Assembly (NCBI RefSeq): GCF_007680605.1
Contig: NZ_VEIO01000001.1
Span: 3,229,276 to 3,293,275, forward strand
Length of the DNA stretch: 64,000 bases
Direction: 5' to 3'
Origin: Paenibacillus xylanexedens
GTDB lineage: Bacteria > Bacillota > Bacilli > Paenibacillales > Paenibacillaceae
Numbering within the stretch: position 1 is the stretch's first letter; each line of letters opens with the position of its first letter. Position numbers and translations under genes: made by a program. A model generated the notes under the pieces. That model searched no databases. It saw only the letters and a list, made by a program, of their open reading frames with translations, and was not told the origin of the DNA. Shown one piece after another: positions 46,492 through 55,948 of this stretch.

Positions 46492-47532
46492 TTATTGCGC
46501 AGCCTTACTTTTGGCTATATTTCGCTGATGTTCCTTGTATGTCTTGGCAAACAGATGCCCTGAAGTTCCATCCTTTTTCGTCACATAAAACAGATACTCC
46601 GAAGCTTCCGGATTCAACGCTGCCTTAATCGACGAAAGACTCGGACTAGCAATCGGGCCTGGTGGCAAACCTTTGTTCAAATACGTATTGTACGGGCTTT
46701 GTACCTTTAAATCCTTGAACAATAGCCTTGCCTTCGGTTTATCAAGCAAATACTGTACCGTTGCATCAATCTCCAGCTTCATATCGTCTTTGATCCGATT
46801 ATAGATTACACCCGCTACCAATGCACGTTCCTGATCTACGACAACTTCCCGTTCCACCAGCGATGCAATCGTCAGAAGTTCATGCAACGAAAGTTTCTTT
46901 TCATCAAGCTTCGCTTGCAAATCTGGAATAGAATTCACTTTCGTCTGAAACTCTTCCAGCATTCGCTGCATCACATCATGAGTACTGCTGCCTTTTTTCA
47001 TTTCGTAGGTTTCCGGGAAGAGATAACCTTCCAGCACATATCTCAATTCTTCATCCACCGGGATACTTTTGATGATATCCACATTGAAGGCTGAAGGATC
47101 ATTCGCCAGCTTAAGGAACTCCTTCTTATCCACAATGTCCTCAGCCGAAAGCTTGTCCGCCATCTGCAATACGGTGTAGCCTTCCGGGATCGTAAACTTC
47201 ACCATCTCCTCAGGGACAACCTCGCCGCTGCTCAGTTTGTGAATGATCTCATCGTACGTTACACCCGGATTCATGGCATATTTTCCCGCCATAAAATTAC
47301 TGCCCAGTTTCTTCCACTTTAGATAACCTTTGAAGACCAGACTGTTTCGAATAAGTCCTTCCTGCTGCAACTGATCCGCAATTGCGGATATGCCCGAACC
47401 GCTCTTGATTTCAAATACAACTGGTTCGGAAGAAGCTTCCACTGGACGCATCATGTTCCATACATAACCGCCAGCTCCTCCTGCCAGAATGAGCAGTACG
47501 AGTAGCAAGATGCCTATGACTTTGCCTTTCAA
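46492..47532 (-). CDS. mltG: endolytic murein transglycosylase MltG
   Basis: MltG cuts nascent peptidoglycan strands at the membrane and so limits glycan length. I place the start at TTG 47532 (MKGKVIGILL..., 346 residues), downstream of AAAGGAG; the frame's earlier TTG would include the ribosome binding site in the coding part. A membrane segment (about 5-24) is followed by the YceG-like domain, with the catalytic Glu in IASLVEREVVVD and the motif YNTYLNKGLPPGPIASPS. A terminator lies before it. Confidence 0.92.
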   Translation of the reverse strand: MKGKVIGILLLVLLILAGGAGGYVWNMMRPVEASSEPVVFEIKSGSGISAIADQLQQEGLIRNSLVFKGYLKWKKLGSNFMAGKYAMNPGVTYDEIIHKLSSGEVVPEEMVKFTIPEGYTVLQMADKLSAEDIVDKKEFLKLANDPSAFNVDIIKSIPVDEELRYVLEGYLFPETYEMKKGSSTHDVMQRMLEEFQTKVNSIPDLQAKLDEKKLSLHELLTIASLVEREVVVDQERALVAGVIYNRIKDDMKLEIDATVQYLLDKPKARLLFKDLKVQSPYNTYLNKGLPPGPIASPSLSSIKAALNPEASEYLFYVTKKDGTSGHLFAKTYKEHQRNIAKSKAAQ

Positions 47533-47558
47533 CAGAGATACAACTCCTTTACACAACC

Positions 47559-47581
47559 AAAAAGAGCGGACTTCTCCGCCC
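47559..47581 (-). terminator. terminator between DUF1292 genes and mltG
   Basis: On the minus strand GGGCGGA pairs with TCCGCTC (one wobble), loop GAAG, and five Ts follow. It lies between the DUF1292 stop and the mltG start and probably reduces readthrough. Confidence 0.65.
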
Positions 47582-47607
47582 TTCCGGTTTTTTCAATTTG
47601 AAGCTGG

Positions 47608-47922
47608 TTAATCCTCGTCAATCGGGAGTGTACATTCATCATAAAGCTCTGAAATACTCTCCCACTCATCGTCATCATCAATCGTAACTAACTCCGGCAT
47701 GATCTGGTCTTCGCTACCAGGTACAACCCTTAGCAGTTCAACCTCGTCATACGGACGCAATGAACTGCGGAGCACCGCGTACTGCTGCCCATGTACCTCA
47801 AATTCAGCGAGCAGTTCATACGGATGTGATTTACCGTTCTCTTCCTCGAGCTCCACATGAGCACCGAATGCCAGACGCAGCGAATCTGTCCATTTCAGGT
47901 CCTTGCGATTATATTCCGTCAT
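47608..47922 (-). CDS. DUF1292-like small protein, second copy
   Basis: The 104-residue acidic protein resembles its upstream neighbour: ELLAEFEVHGQQYAVLRSS corresponds to EVIMKFEVDGSEAKYMMVAP, and WESISELYDECTL corresponds to WDIVEETFNTFL. It begins MTEYNRKDLKW and its ATG directly abuts the stop of the first DUF1292 gene, so both are translated from one mRNA. The function of the family is unknown. The DUF1292 match is weaker than for the first copy. Confidence 0.7.
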   Translation of the reverse strand: MTEYNRKDLKWTDSLRLAFGAHVELEEENGKSHPYELLAEFEVHGQQYAVLRSSLRPYDEVELLRVVPGSEDQIMPELVTIDDDDEWESISELYDECTLPIDED

Positions 47923-48222
47923 TTAGTTCGCTTCCTCTTCATCTTCAGCAAGAAATGTATTAAAGGTCTCCTCGACGATGTCCCACTCGGCATCATCTTG
48001 GATCACAAAAAGTTTGATATCATCGCCATCTTCTTCATAACGGAATGCATACACATCCGTCTCGCCATCTTCAGGTTCAACCGGAGCAACCATCATATAC
48101 TTGGCCTCCGAACCGTCCACTTCGAATTTCATGATGACTTCGAATTCCTCTTCGTTACCCTCATCATCTGCAATGTAAATGATCTCAGCTTCTTCTTCCA
48201 TACCCAGTTGATCTTCAGCCAT
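47923..48222 (-). CDS. DUF1292 protein (YrzB-like)
   Basis: This 99-residue, strongly acidic protein (AEDQLGMEEEAEIIYIADDEGNE at the start with a few breaks in acidity, EDEEEAN at the end) matches the DUF1292 family that sits after ruvX in many Firmicutes. B. subtilis YrzB occupies the same place. No catalytic residues are visible. The start lies 12 bases after the ruvX stop, with a GGGGGATC-type binding site at 48228-48236, overlapping the end of ruvX. Confidence 0.82.
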   Translation of the reverse strand: MAEDQLGMEEEAEIIYIADDEGNEEEFEVIMKFEVDGSEAKYMMVAPVEPEDGETDVYAFRYEEDGDDIKLFVIQDDAEWDIVEETFNTFLAEDEEEAN

Positions 48223-48234
48223 TGTTGATCCCCC

Positions 48235-48651
48235 TCACCTTGTACTATTGGCATCCAAATAATTTTGCAAAATCAGGCTAGCGGCCATTTTGTCCACGAC
48301 CTGTTTGCGTTTTTTGCGACTGACATCCGCTTCGATCAGCGTACGTTCTGCTGCCATCGTTGTCAGCCGTTCATCCCAAAGGTGAACAGGTAAATTCAGT
48401 TCGCCCCGCAGGCGTTCAGCAAACGCAATGCATAGTTCACCACGTGGTCCTACGGTGCCGTTCATGTTTTTGGGGAGCCCCACCACAATTTCGCTGATCT
48501 CATGCTCACGCACTAATTCAGCAATTCGTGTGAACTCGCCTTCATCCCGGCGGCGTTCAAGCACTTCCAATCCCTGGGCAGTCCAACCGAAGGCGTCACT
48601 GACAGCAACTCCGATTCTGCGGTCCCCATAGTCCAAACCTAATTTTTTCAT
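48235..48651 (-). CDS. ruvX: Holliday junction resolvase-like RuvX/YqgF (YrrK)
   Basis: The RNase H-fold protein of 138 residues has LGLDYGDRRIGVAVSD at the start, IVVGLPKNMNGT in the middle and DERLTTMAAERTL, giving the acidic residues expected for a metal nuclease. Family members act on Holliday junctions or in 16S rRNA end processing. ATG 48651 is used because GGGAG is six bases away; the adjacent ATG 48654 is only three away. It sits between ireB and the DUF1292 gene, as in B. subtilis. Confidence 0.93.
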   Translation of the reverse strand: MKKLGLDYGDRRIGVAVSDAFGWTAQGLEVLERRRDEGEFTRIAELVREHEISEIVVGLPKNMNGTVGPRGELCIAFAERLRGELNLPVHLWDERLTTMAAERTLIEADVSRKKRKQVVDKMAASLILQNYLDANSTR

Positions 48652-48733
48652 CATGCTCTCCCATCCTGAGTCTGTTCAGAACGATATACAATCGTCAGCT
48701 TAGACTTCAGTCTGTCTTCTGTCGGTTCATTAT

Positions 48734-48763
48734 CCGTTTGCCTGCACGGCTGCAGACAAACGG
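48734..48763 (-). repeat. inverted repeat between ireB and ruvX
   Basis: CCGTTTG-C-CTGCA pairs with TGCAG-A-CAAACGG. There is no T-run on the minus strand, so it may be an mRNA-stabilising hairpin or a weak terminator. Confidence 0.5.
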
Positions 48764-48775
48764 AAGTGGCGTATA

Positions 48776-49036
48776 TTACCGGTGATTGGCCAGATAAGAT
48801 CGAACAAGCTCTTCAATCAGCTCGTCGCGCTCCTTTTTCCGGACCAGACTGCGTGCGTTGTTGTGACGCGGAATATACGCGGGGTCGCCGGATATCAGAT
48901 ATCCAACGATCTGGTTAATGGGATTATACTCTTTATCGACCAGCGCGTCATATACCGTGAGAAGAATCTCTTGCGAAGATGCCTCCTGTTCGTCACCTTT
49001 CACATTAAATTTAACCGTCTTATCCATGGAGTCCAT
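48776..49036 (-). CDS. ireB: IreB-family regulatory phosphoprotein (YrzL, UPF0297)
   Basis: The 86-residue protein starts [14 protein letters not shown] and contains [45 protein letters not shown], the hallmark of the family. IreB is a substrate of the IreK Ser/Thr kinase in Enterococcus and influences cephalosporin tolerance; Thr7 is a candidate site. GAGGTG lies six bases before ATG 49036; the upstream frame extension to 49123 is unsupported. It is downstream of alaS, as in B. subtilis. Confidence 0.93.
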   Translation of the reverse strand: MDSMDKTVKFNVKGDEQEASSQEILLTVYDALVDKEYNPINQIVGYLISGDPAYIPRHNNARSLVRKKERDELIEELVRSYLANHR

Positions 49037-49165
49037 TGATGACACCTCGCTCCTGCATGAACATGGGGACCATGTCCTGCCGAATTGATTTCTGTTTATA
49101 TAATAACATATTCTGACTGCCACAAGTACACAAAGGATAAGGCAATTGTGTTTTTTGCTTGTCCT

Positions 49166-51787
49166 TTACTGGCTGACGATGGAAATCGCCAGTTTCAATG
49201 CTTCATCCAGCTTACTTGCGTCCTTGCCTCCGGCCTGAGCCATATCCGGACGTCCGCCGCCGCCGCCGCCGCATACTGCAGCAACTTCCTTCACAATCTT
49301 ACCGGCATGCAGACCTTGTTTCACCTGCTCGGCAGGTACTGCAACTACAAAATTCACTTTGCCATCCGCCGGCGCACCGAGTACGAGAACGGCATCTGGC
49401 AGTTTTACTTTCAGCTCATCCGCAACGGTACGAAGTGCATCCATATTCGGTGCATCTACACGAGCGGCCAGCAATTGGGTATTACCTGCTTGTACCACTT
49501 GATCCGTCAACTGACCTGCTTCCATCGCACTGAGTTTACTTTGCAGCGATTCAGTCTCTCTCGCAGCTTCTTTCAGTTGCTGATTCAGACCTTCGATACG
49601 CTTCGGAACATCTGTTACATTCGCTTTAAGAAGGTTTGCGGACTGTTTGAGCAGTTCCAACTGGCTTTCCACATACAAATATGCACCGCGGCCTGTCACA
49701 GCTTCAATCCGGCGCACACCGGAGCCGATTCCACTTTCGCTGACCAGTTTGAAAATTCCAATCTCTGAAGTATTATTTACGTGACAGCCGCCACAAAGTT
49801 CCAAACTGTAATCTCCAATTTGCACGACGCGCACAATATCTCCATATTTTTCGCCGAAAAGAGCCATAGCTCCCATTTCCTTCGCTTCATCGATGCCTTT
49901 GAGCTCAATGTTTACGTTCAGACGATTCCAGATCTGCTCATTCACTTGACGTTCAATTTCAGTCAACTCTTCCGGAGTAATACTGCCGAAGTGAGAGAAG
50001 TCAAAACGTAGACGCTGTGGTTCCACAAGGGAACCAGCCTGATTGACATGCGTACCGAGCACATCTTTCAATGCTTTGTGGAGCAAGTGTGTTGCCGTAT
50101 GGTTTTTAATGATATCGCCGCGTTTGGTTGCGTCCACTTCTGCTTGAATGACATCGCCCACACGAAGCTCACCGGACTTAATCGTCACCACATGCACGTG
50201 CTGTCCTTGCGGAGCCTTGAACAGACCTTGAACAGTTGCTACAGCACTTGCACTACGAAGCACGCCTTGGTCACTGACTTGACCGCCACTTTCTGCATAA
50301 AATGGCGTTTGATCCAGAATAACCTGAGCAGTCTGTCCTTCTCCTACAGAGTCTGCAAGAGCATCTCCGGTAACAATGGCTACCACTTTTGCTTCCGTCA
50401 AAAGGTCAGTATATCCAACAAACTCGCTTTTAACCTCCAGGTCAGCCAGCGGTCCACCTTGAATCTTCATGCTTTCGTTCTCTTGACGCCCTGCACGCGC
50501 ACGATCACGTTGCTCTTGCATGGATGCATCGAAGCCATCACGATCTACGGTCAGACCATGTTCCGACGCATAATCCTCAGTCAGGTCAAACGGGAATCCG
50601 TACGTATCGTATAGTTTGAATGCTTCTGGTCCGCTAATCACTGTACGTCCTTCGGATTTGGCTGCAGCACTGATATCTGCCAGAATGGAAAGTCCGTCTG
50701 ACAACGTTTCGTGGAAACGTTCTTCCTCGGTTTTGATCACTTTGGCAATAAATTCTTGCTTCTCTACCACTTCAGGATAGTACATGCCCATCACTTCACC
50801 AACAGTCGTTGTCAGCTCATACAGGAACGGACGATCCAGGCCCAATACTTTACCGTAACGAACGGCACGGCGCAACAAACGGCGAATGACATATCCGCGG
50901 CCTTCATTGCTTGGCAGTACGCCATCACCTACAGCAAATGCCACGGTACGGATATGATCGGCAATGACTTTGAGCGCAACATCAATCTCAACGCTATCAT
51001 TATATTTAACGCCTGCCAGTGCAGCCGTTTTCTGAATCATCGGTTGGAACAGATCGGTGTCAAAGTTGGAATCTACATTTTGCAGAATGGATGCAAAACG
51101 CTCCAGCCCTGCACCTGTATCAATGTTTTTGTTCGGAAGAGGTGTGTAGCTGCCGTCTTTGTTATGGTTGAATTGCGAGAATACAAGGTTCCACACTTCC
51201 AGATAACGCTCGTTCTCTCCACCTGGATACATTTCAGGATCGTTCATATCGTTACCGTAAGCTTCCCCACGGTCATAGAAGATTTCAGTACAAGGTCCAC
51301 ATGGGCCTTCGCCGATATCCCAGAAGTTTTCGTCTAACTTGATGATGCGTTCAGCCGGCAGTCCGATTTTTTCATTCCACAGCTTGAAGGCTTCTTCATC
51401 TTCCGGGTATACGGTAACGGACAGGCGATCCGGATCAAATCCGATCCACTCTTTGCTCGTTAGGAATTCCCAAGCCCAAGTCACCGTTTCTTCCTTGAAG
51501 TAATCACCGATGGAGAAGTTACCAAGCATTTCAAAGAACGTATGGTGACGGCGCGTTTTGCCGACATTCTCGATATCGTTGGTACGGATACATTTTTGCG
51601 AGTTTGCCAGACGTGGGTTCTCCGGCTTCTCCCGTCCGTCAAAGTATGGTTTCAGCGGTGCCATACCTGCGTTAATCCACAGCAGGGAAGGATCATTGTG
51701 TGGTACAAGCGACGCGCTTGGTTCAATTTTGTGGCCTTTACTTGCAAAAAACTGGATCCATTTGGATCGGATTTCACTAGCTTTCAT
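49166..51787 (-). CDS. alaS: alanyl-tRNA synthetase
   Basis: AlaRS charges tRNA-Ala. From ATG 51787 the protein has 873 residues: class II catalytic core ([18 protein letters not shown] near residue 70), the editing domain with [11 protein letters not shown] and [13 protein letters not shown], and the C-terminal DHHA1/C-Ala domain with [15 protein letters not shown]. All are intact. A start at 51892 would run into the terminator of the leader. A T-box leader precedes it. Confidence 0.97.
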   Translation of the reverse strand: MKASEIRSKWIQFFASKGHKIEPSASLVPHNDPSLLWINAGMAPLKPYFDGREKPENPRLANSQKCIRTNDIENVGKTRRHHTFFEMLGNFSIGDYFKEETVTWAWEFLTSKEWIGFDPDRLSVTVYPEDEEAFKLWNEKIGLPAERIIKLDENFWDIGEGPCGPCTEIFYDRGEAYGNDMNDPEMYPGGENERYLEVWNLVFSQFNHNKDGSYTPLPNKNIDTGAGLERFASILQNVDSNFDTDLFQPMIQKTAALAGVKYNDSVEIDVALKVIADHIRTVAFAVGDGVLPSNEGRGYVIRRLLRRAVRYGKVLGLDRPFLYELTTTVGEVMGMYYPEVVEKQEFIAKVIKTEEERFHETLSDGLSILADISAAAKSEGRTVISGPEAFKLYDTYGFPFDLTEDYASEHGLTVDRDGFDASMQEQRDRARAGRQENESMKIQGGPLADLEVKSEFVGYTDLLTEAKVVAIVTGDALADSVGEGQTAQVILDQTPFYAESGGQVSDQGVLRSASAVATVQGLFKAPQGQHVHVVTIKSGELRVGDVIQAEVDATKRGDIIKNHTATHLLHKALKDVLGTHVNQAGSLVEPQRLRFDFSHFGSITPEELTEIERQVNEQIWNRLNVNIELKGIDEAKEMGAMALFGEKYGDIVRVVQIGDYSLELCGGCHVNNTSEIGIFKLVSESGIGSGVRRIEAVTGRGAYLYVESQLELLKQSANLLKANVTDVPKRIEGLNQQLKEAARETESLQSKLSAMEAGQLTDQVVQAGNTQLLAARVDAPNMDALRTVADELKVKLPDAVLVLGAPADGKVNFVVAVPAEQVKQGLHAGKIVKEVAAVCGGGGGGRPDMAQAGGKDASKLDEALKLAISIVSQ

Positions 51788-51892
51788 ACTGGTTGCCCCC
51801 ATCAGATTATAAGTTCCGCAGCGAGATCGCCCCGGTTGGTTAACAGATTGTTTTGTACATTTTTTTGGTAACGCATCTGTAAAAATAAACAC

Positions 51893-52235
51893 AAAAAACG
51901 CCCCTGAATGATCAGGGACGATGTTATCGCGGTACCACCCTGGTTATTGTTCATCTCCCCTTATTGAAAGGGTTCAACTCCCATCATTGAAAAGGGTTCA
52001 ACTCCCGTCATTGGAAGGATAAACGAACAATCGCCTCGTTCATGCGAGTAACGGTCGCGCCCGGCAGGGTTGTCCTGCACTCCGAAATCAGCTTTCTGCC
52101 GCTTCAACTTTCAAGACTCTCCCAGCCAACGAACTCAGCACGTGTCTGAATTCGAAGAAGTCTATTCTCTGAGGAAAGGAACCCTCGGCATACTTCATTT
52201 CATCATCGATTTTAATTTAGTAAACATACACCCTC
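51893..52235 (-). promoter_or_regulatory. alanine T-box leader with terminator
   Basis: On the minus strand the T-box core AGGGTGGTACCGCG (51941-51928) is followed by the terminator CGTCCCTG-ATCATT-CAGGGGCG and six Ts (51920-51893). Stem I shows CAGAGA and GTTGGCTGGGAGAG distal features. The specifier is most likely GCT (Ala) at 52092-52090, in AAAGCTGATTTCGGAG. Uncharged tRNA-Ala would favour the antiterminator and raise alaS expression. Confidence 0.9.
51967..52013. repeat. 24-bp tandem duplication inside the alaS T-box leader
   Basis: AAAGGGTTCAACTCCCATC (51967 onward) recurs 24 bases later as AAAGGGTTCAACTCCCGTC (51991 onward); 22 of 23 aligned bases match. A third, more diverged copy (TTCATCTCCCCTTATTGAAA, 51950-51969) precedes them. 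Confidence 0.8.
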
Positions 52236-52264
52236 ATTATATCGATAGAGTTCCCCAGTGTCAA
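52236..52264 (-). promoter_or_regulatory. sigma-A promoter of alaS
   Basis: On the minus strand TTGACA (52264-52259) and TATAAT (52241-52236) are both perfect and 17 bases apart, immediately upstream of the T-box leader. Confidence 0.9.
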
Positions 52265-52317
52265 CGCGCCTTCTGAGGCGATTCCAGATAATTTCCTGTC
52301 TCACTCTGCCTATTTGA

Positions 52318-53385
52318 TTACTCGGTTCTCCGCTTGATGTAATAGGCGAAGAAGTGCTGCACGATGACCTTCAACACGGCAAAGACCGGTACTGCTAGAA
52401 TAAGACCGACAATCCCCGCCAGCTCTCCCCCGACCAGAAGCGCAAATATAATCGAAAGAGGGTGCAAATGCAGCGTTCGTCCAACCACCTGCGGGGAAAC
52501 CACATTGCTCTCCAGCACCTGGCAGAGTGTATTCACCGCGATGACCAGAAGTACCATTTTGAAAGAAACCGTTGAAGCCATCACCACTGCAGGTGCCGCC
52601 CCCAAAAAAGGCCCCAGATACGGCACAATGTTGAATACCGCCACAATACTTGCCAGAAGCAGAGCATAAGGCATATCGATCACGATATATCCGATATATG
52701 CGAAGATACCCACGATCACACAGACGATAAATTGTCCCCGGATATAATTTCCAAGTGCGGTGTCGATCTCTTTCATCACGGAAACAATGGCTTTACGGCG
52801 AGAACGAGGCAGATAAGCCACTACCGTGCGTTCAAATACATCAAAATCCTTTAACATATAGAAAATCAGAAACGGCACGATGAATACGTTAAACAGCACA
52901 TTGATCGTTGCTCCGATATTGTCCATCAGCACGGTGATCCCTTGCGTAAGCCGGTCTTCCATCTGAAAAAACCAGCTGTTCATGCCTGTGCGTATGCTTG
53001 GCGGCATTAATTTGTGATCCATACTGTTCATCAGACTTTGCGCCCGCATCGATAGTTCCGGCATATGTTCATTTAACTCTTCCAATTGTTCAATCAGGAC
53101 AGGAATAACATTCATTAAGATGACTCCGATACAGGTCAGAAAAAAAGCATAGATTAACAAAACCGCAATGGAACGCGGAACTTTGCGCCCGCCAAGCATA
53201 CTTACTATCGGGTTAAGTACATAAGATATGATCAGTGCAACGATGAATGGGGCCAGTACCGTTTTCAAAAATCCATAGATATGTAATAATAACGGCCGTA
53301 ACAGCCAGATAAAATATAAAATGATCAATCCGAGCAAGAGCCAGATCGCGTAACGAAACATTTTATTTTTGGTTAGTTGCTCCAT
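52318..53385 (-). CDS. yrrI: AI-2E family membrane permease (YrrI)
   Basis: The 355-residue protein has about eight hydrophobic segments, the family loop NIVPYLGPFLGAAPAVV and the C-terminal VVGRTLHLHPLSIIFALLVGGELAG. It occupies the position of B. subtilis yrrI just upstream of alaS, so the symbol is given by synteny. GGGGAG precedes the ATG. The transported compound is unknown. Confidence 0.88.
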   Translation of the reverse strand: MEQLTKNKMFRYAIWLLLGLIILYFIWLLRPLLLHIYGFLKTVLAPFIVALIISYVLNPIVSMLGGRKVPRSIAVLLIYAFFLTCIGVILMNVIPVLIEQLEELNEHMPELSMRAQSLMNSMDHKLMPPSIRTGMNSWFFQMEDRLTQGITVLMDNIGATINVLFNVFIVPFLIFYMLKDFDVFERTVVAYLPRSRRKAIVSVMKEIDTALGNYIRGQFIVCVIVGIFAYIGYIVIDMPYALLLASIVAVFNIVPYLGPFLGAAPAVVMASTVSFKMVLLVIAVNTLCQVLESNVVSPQVVGRTLHLHPLSIIFALLVGGELAGIVGLILAVPVFAVLKVIVQHFFAYYIKRRTE

Positions 53386-53559
53386 TTCGATTCTCCCCTT
53401 TGGACTGCCTCTACAGTTCAGTATATGGACTGGCTCTGAAAGTCAGTATATGTAGGAGAGGGATTTTTTATTAACTCCGTGCAGATGTGGTAAAAGAGGA
53501 AGGGAACAAGAATATGTTCGGTGTTCTGAAATTGGTATTCTATATTAAGCTTGAATAAT
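53386..53559. other. intergenic stretch upstream of yrrI
   Basis: No gene or clear motif is visible here. It must contain the yrrI promoter. A small duplication (CAGTATATG at 53420-53428 and 53443-53451, each in a CTG...CAGTATATG context) is present, and together with the terminator at 53560-53593 the gene-free stretch reaches 53741. Confidence 0.4.
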
Positions 53560-53593
53560 AAAAAAACGCTCCCCTCTAAAAAAGAGGAAAGCG
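53560..53593 (-). terminator. terminator after the zinc-ribbon gene
   Basis: On the minus strand CGCTTTCCTCT pairs with AGAGGGGAGCG (the two Ts mismatch or wobble with GG), loop of Ts, then seven Ts. It ends the transcript carrying the zinc-ribbon gene. Confidence 0.75.
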
Positions 53594-53741
53594 AATTTTA
53601 TGAATCATTGTCTCATATAATCATTCATATGCTTCCTGACCACTATGTAACTACATCTATATCCATCTGTCGCCAGATTGCGACATCATTAAATGACATG
53701 TATTGTCATGAAACCGCATATAGAGGAAGTTAAACCGCGTA

Positions 53742-53951
53742 TTAAGAAGAAGCGTGAATATGTGGGAAGTCTTGTGGCAACTCTTCTCCGAAGAACAGAT
53801 CATCCAGAGAGCTTAACGTGCCGTCCTCTTCCACCTGATATACAGACATTTTCTCACCGTTTACCGTTAACTCAATAAAGCATCCCCAGCAATAAAACTG
53901 ATGGGAGCCAATTTTTCCGATATCTTTCGAACTACAATTTGGACATTTCAT
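53742..53951 (-). CDS. small zinc-ribbon protein of unknown function
   Basis: The 69-residue protein starts MKCPNCSSKDIGKIGSHQFYCWGC: two CxxC pairs 18 residues apart, a typical zinc ribbon, followed by an acidic C-terminal half (EEDGTLSSLDDLFFGEEL). ATG 53951 is chosen with GGTG seven bases upstream; ATG 53957 is too close to it. It follows yrrD by ten bases and so belongs to its transcript. I do not recognise a characterised relative. Confidence 0.7.
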   Translation of the reverse strand: MKCPNCSSKDIGKIGSHQFYCWGCFIELTVNGEKMSVYQVEEDGTLSSLDDLFFGEELPQDFPHIHASS

Positions 53952-53961
53952 ATTCATTCAC

Positions 53962-54483
53962 CTATCCATTAACAGAATGAATGGCATTTTCCAAGCGCTG
54001 TTCACTCAGCGGCGGTACCATAATGGCACTTTCTCCGATAGACATATCACTTGTACATGGCAGCCATTTACGGCCCTCGATCAGGTCGGACACAAAACCG
54101 TCCGTAATTTCAATCCCTATTATTGTATTTCCCAACTCCTGGTCAAAATAAACATCGGAGACACGTCCGAGCAGCAAACCTTCTTCGGTGAGCACGGACA
54201 TCTCCTTCAATTTGGAACGACCAAGGAGGTACGTGTATTTTATGTCGTCGGCCCCCGTCTTGCGGACAGCCTGTTGATTACGGATCATGACGGCATCTTC
54301 GCCATAGGCAACGATATCTTCCCATTGCACCATTTTGACATGATTGGTAAACAGGCCTTTATTCTCAAGTTCAATGCCTTCAATCTCCCAATCATCATTC
54401 ACAATGAAATCCTGGATTTTACCGACCTGCTTCCCATCCTCAACATCAAAAACGGCAAGTCCGATCATTTCCTGAAGCTTCAT
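53962..54483 (-). CDS. yrrD: PRC-barrel domain protein (YrrD)
   Basis: The 173-residue protein has two PRC-barrel units: about 2-80 (IGLAVFDVEDGKQVGKIQDFIVND) and about 90-165 (MSVLTEEGLLLGRVSDVYFD). PRC barrels bind RNA or proteins, as in RimM, but YrrD has no assigned function. ATG 54483 has GAGGGGG about seven bases upstream; the frame extension to 54546 is not supported. It follows the cysteine desulfurase gene by 164 bases, in the B. subtilis yrr neighbourhood. Confidence 0.88.
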   Translation of the reverse strand: MKLQEMIGLAVFDVEDGKQVGKIQDFIVNDDWEIEGIELENKGLFTNHVKMVQWEDIVAYGEDAVMIRNQQAVRKTGADDIKYTYLLGRSKLKEMSVLTEEGLLLGRVSDVYFDQELGNTIIGIEITDGFVSDLIEGRKWLPCTSDMSIGESAIMVPPLSEQRLENAIHSVNG

Positions 54484-54647
54484 CGCTGGGTCCCCCTCAT
54501 CTTCTTCACATTGTATAGGCGCGGCGCTATTGCTAGGTATGCCCAAAGTTGATGAGTGGCAATCAGACGCCGATCATCAAACCGCTTCTATCCAACCGAT
54601 GAAAATGGAACTTCTCCCCTCCTTCTGTTCCATGTGTAAAGAGCCCC

Positions 54648-55799
54648 TTAAGGTCTATTACGTAGCCGTTGAAGAATGGTTCCAATTTTTTCGGCGGTTG
54701 TGATGATTTCTTTTGTAGTATTACCCAAACCCCAGCTAAATCGAATCGCAGACTGCAAAAATGCTTCCGGCAAGTTCATTGCTTTGAGTACATGGGATAC
54801 TTCCAGGGAACCAGAAGTGCAAGCTGAACCGCTTGCTACAGCAATGCCCTCCATATCCAGGTTCATCAGCATCGTTTCGGTAGATACCTCGGGGAAACTG
54901 ATATTGAGAATATTGGGAAGCGTGTAATCATGATGTCCGTTGACATGAAAATGTTCTGCCCCAACATGAATGGCAAGCTGATCCAGCAGGATTTTTTTTA
55001 ATTCCAGCGCATGCTGCAGATGCTCTTCCGCATTCTCGGTAATGATCTTGAGCGCCTCTGCAAAACCTGCGATCCCCGCCATGTTCTCTGTTCCTGCACG
55101 ACGTTGTCGTTCCTGTAATCCACCATGTGATCTGGCTTCCAATGTCACGCCACGTCTGACATACAGTGCACCCACACCTTGGGGTCCGTTAATCTTGTGC
55201 GCAGAGAAGCTGATCAGATCTACAGGCAAGTCTCTACAGGAAATGGGCTGGCTGCCCAGTGCTTGAACCGCATCTGTATGAAATAAAATATCATGCTGAC
55301 GCGCGAGTTCACCAACCTCACGAATCGGCTGAATCGTGCCTACTTCGTTGTTGGCATACATCATTGTGATCAGCACAGTTTCAGGCCTGATGGCTTCACG
55401 CAGTTCCTCCAGCTTGATGCGCCCAGATTTGTCCACAGACAGATAGGTCACATCGTAACCCTGCCGCTCAAGCTCTTGACATGAATGAAGTACAGCATGA
55501 TGTTCAATCTCCGTCGTAATCACATGTTTGCCTTTATCCGCTCTGGCAGCAACCGCCCCAAAAATCGCCAGATTGTCGCTCTCTGTCCCGCCACCTGTAA
55601 ATACAAGCTCGTCCGGTTTACACCCCAAAGATGCCGCGATACTGTCTCTTGCTCCACTGACCGTGCGTTTGGCTTCACGCCCAAAGGCATGAATGCTGGA
55701 TGGGTTACCATATTGCCCTGTCATCACGTTCATCATCGCTTCTGCAACGCGTGGATGCATAGGTGTCGATGCGGCGTGATCTAAATATATACGATTCAT
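54648..55799 (-). CDS. cysteine desulfurase (YrvO/IscS family)
   Basis: This PLP enzyme takes sulfur from cysteine; the B. subtilis relative YrvO feeds MnmA for tRNA 2-thiouridine. The 383-residue protein has TEIEHHAVLHSC, the PLP lysine in SFSAHKINGPQG and the active Cys in SGSACTSGSLEVSHVL. ATG 55799 (GGGGTG six bases before) is preferred over a GTG at 55808. In B. subtilis it is followed by trmU/mnmA in one operon; here mnmA lies 1.6 kb away on the other strand with cymR and a coiled-coil gene between. Confidence 0.93.
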   Translation of the reverse strand: MNRIYLDHAASTPMHPRVAEAMMNVMTGQYGNPSSIHAFGREAKRTVSGARDSIAASLGCKPDELVFTGGGTESDNLAIFGAVAARADKGKHVITTEIEHHAVLHSCQELERQGYDVTYLSVDKSGRIKLEELREAIRPETVLITMMYANNEVGTIQPIREVGELARQHDILFHTDAVQALGSQPISCRDLPVDLISFSAHKINGPQGVGALYVRRGVTLEARSHGGLQERQRRAGTENMAGIAGFAEALKIITENAEEHLQHALELKKILLDQLAIHVGAEHFHVNGHHDYTLPNILNISFPEVSTETMLMNLDMEGIAVASGSACTSGSLEVSHVLKAMNLPEAFLQSAIRFSWGLGNTTKEIITTAEKIGTILQRLRNRP

Positions 55800-55948
55800 C
55801 GATATCACCCCGTTGGTGTTGGATTGTATGAAGTCATTGCACTTCTTAGTCTTATATAGAAAAGCCCGATTGACAAATTAATCAAATGCGAACATGTCGC
55901 ATCTTCGTGTATAATGTAAAAATAAAACTTTGAAAGGAGAGAAAGAGC

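Noticed and set aside
53551..53733. 60-codon plus-strand open frame
   Set aside because: It begins inside the terminator of the zinc-ribbon gene and has no conserved features.
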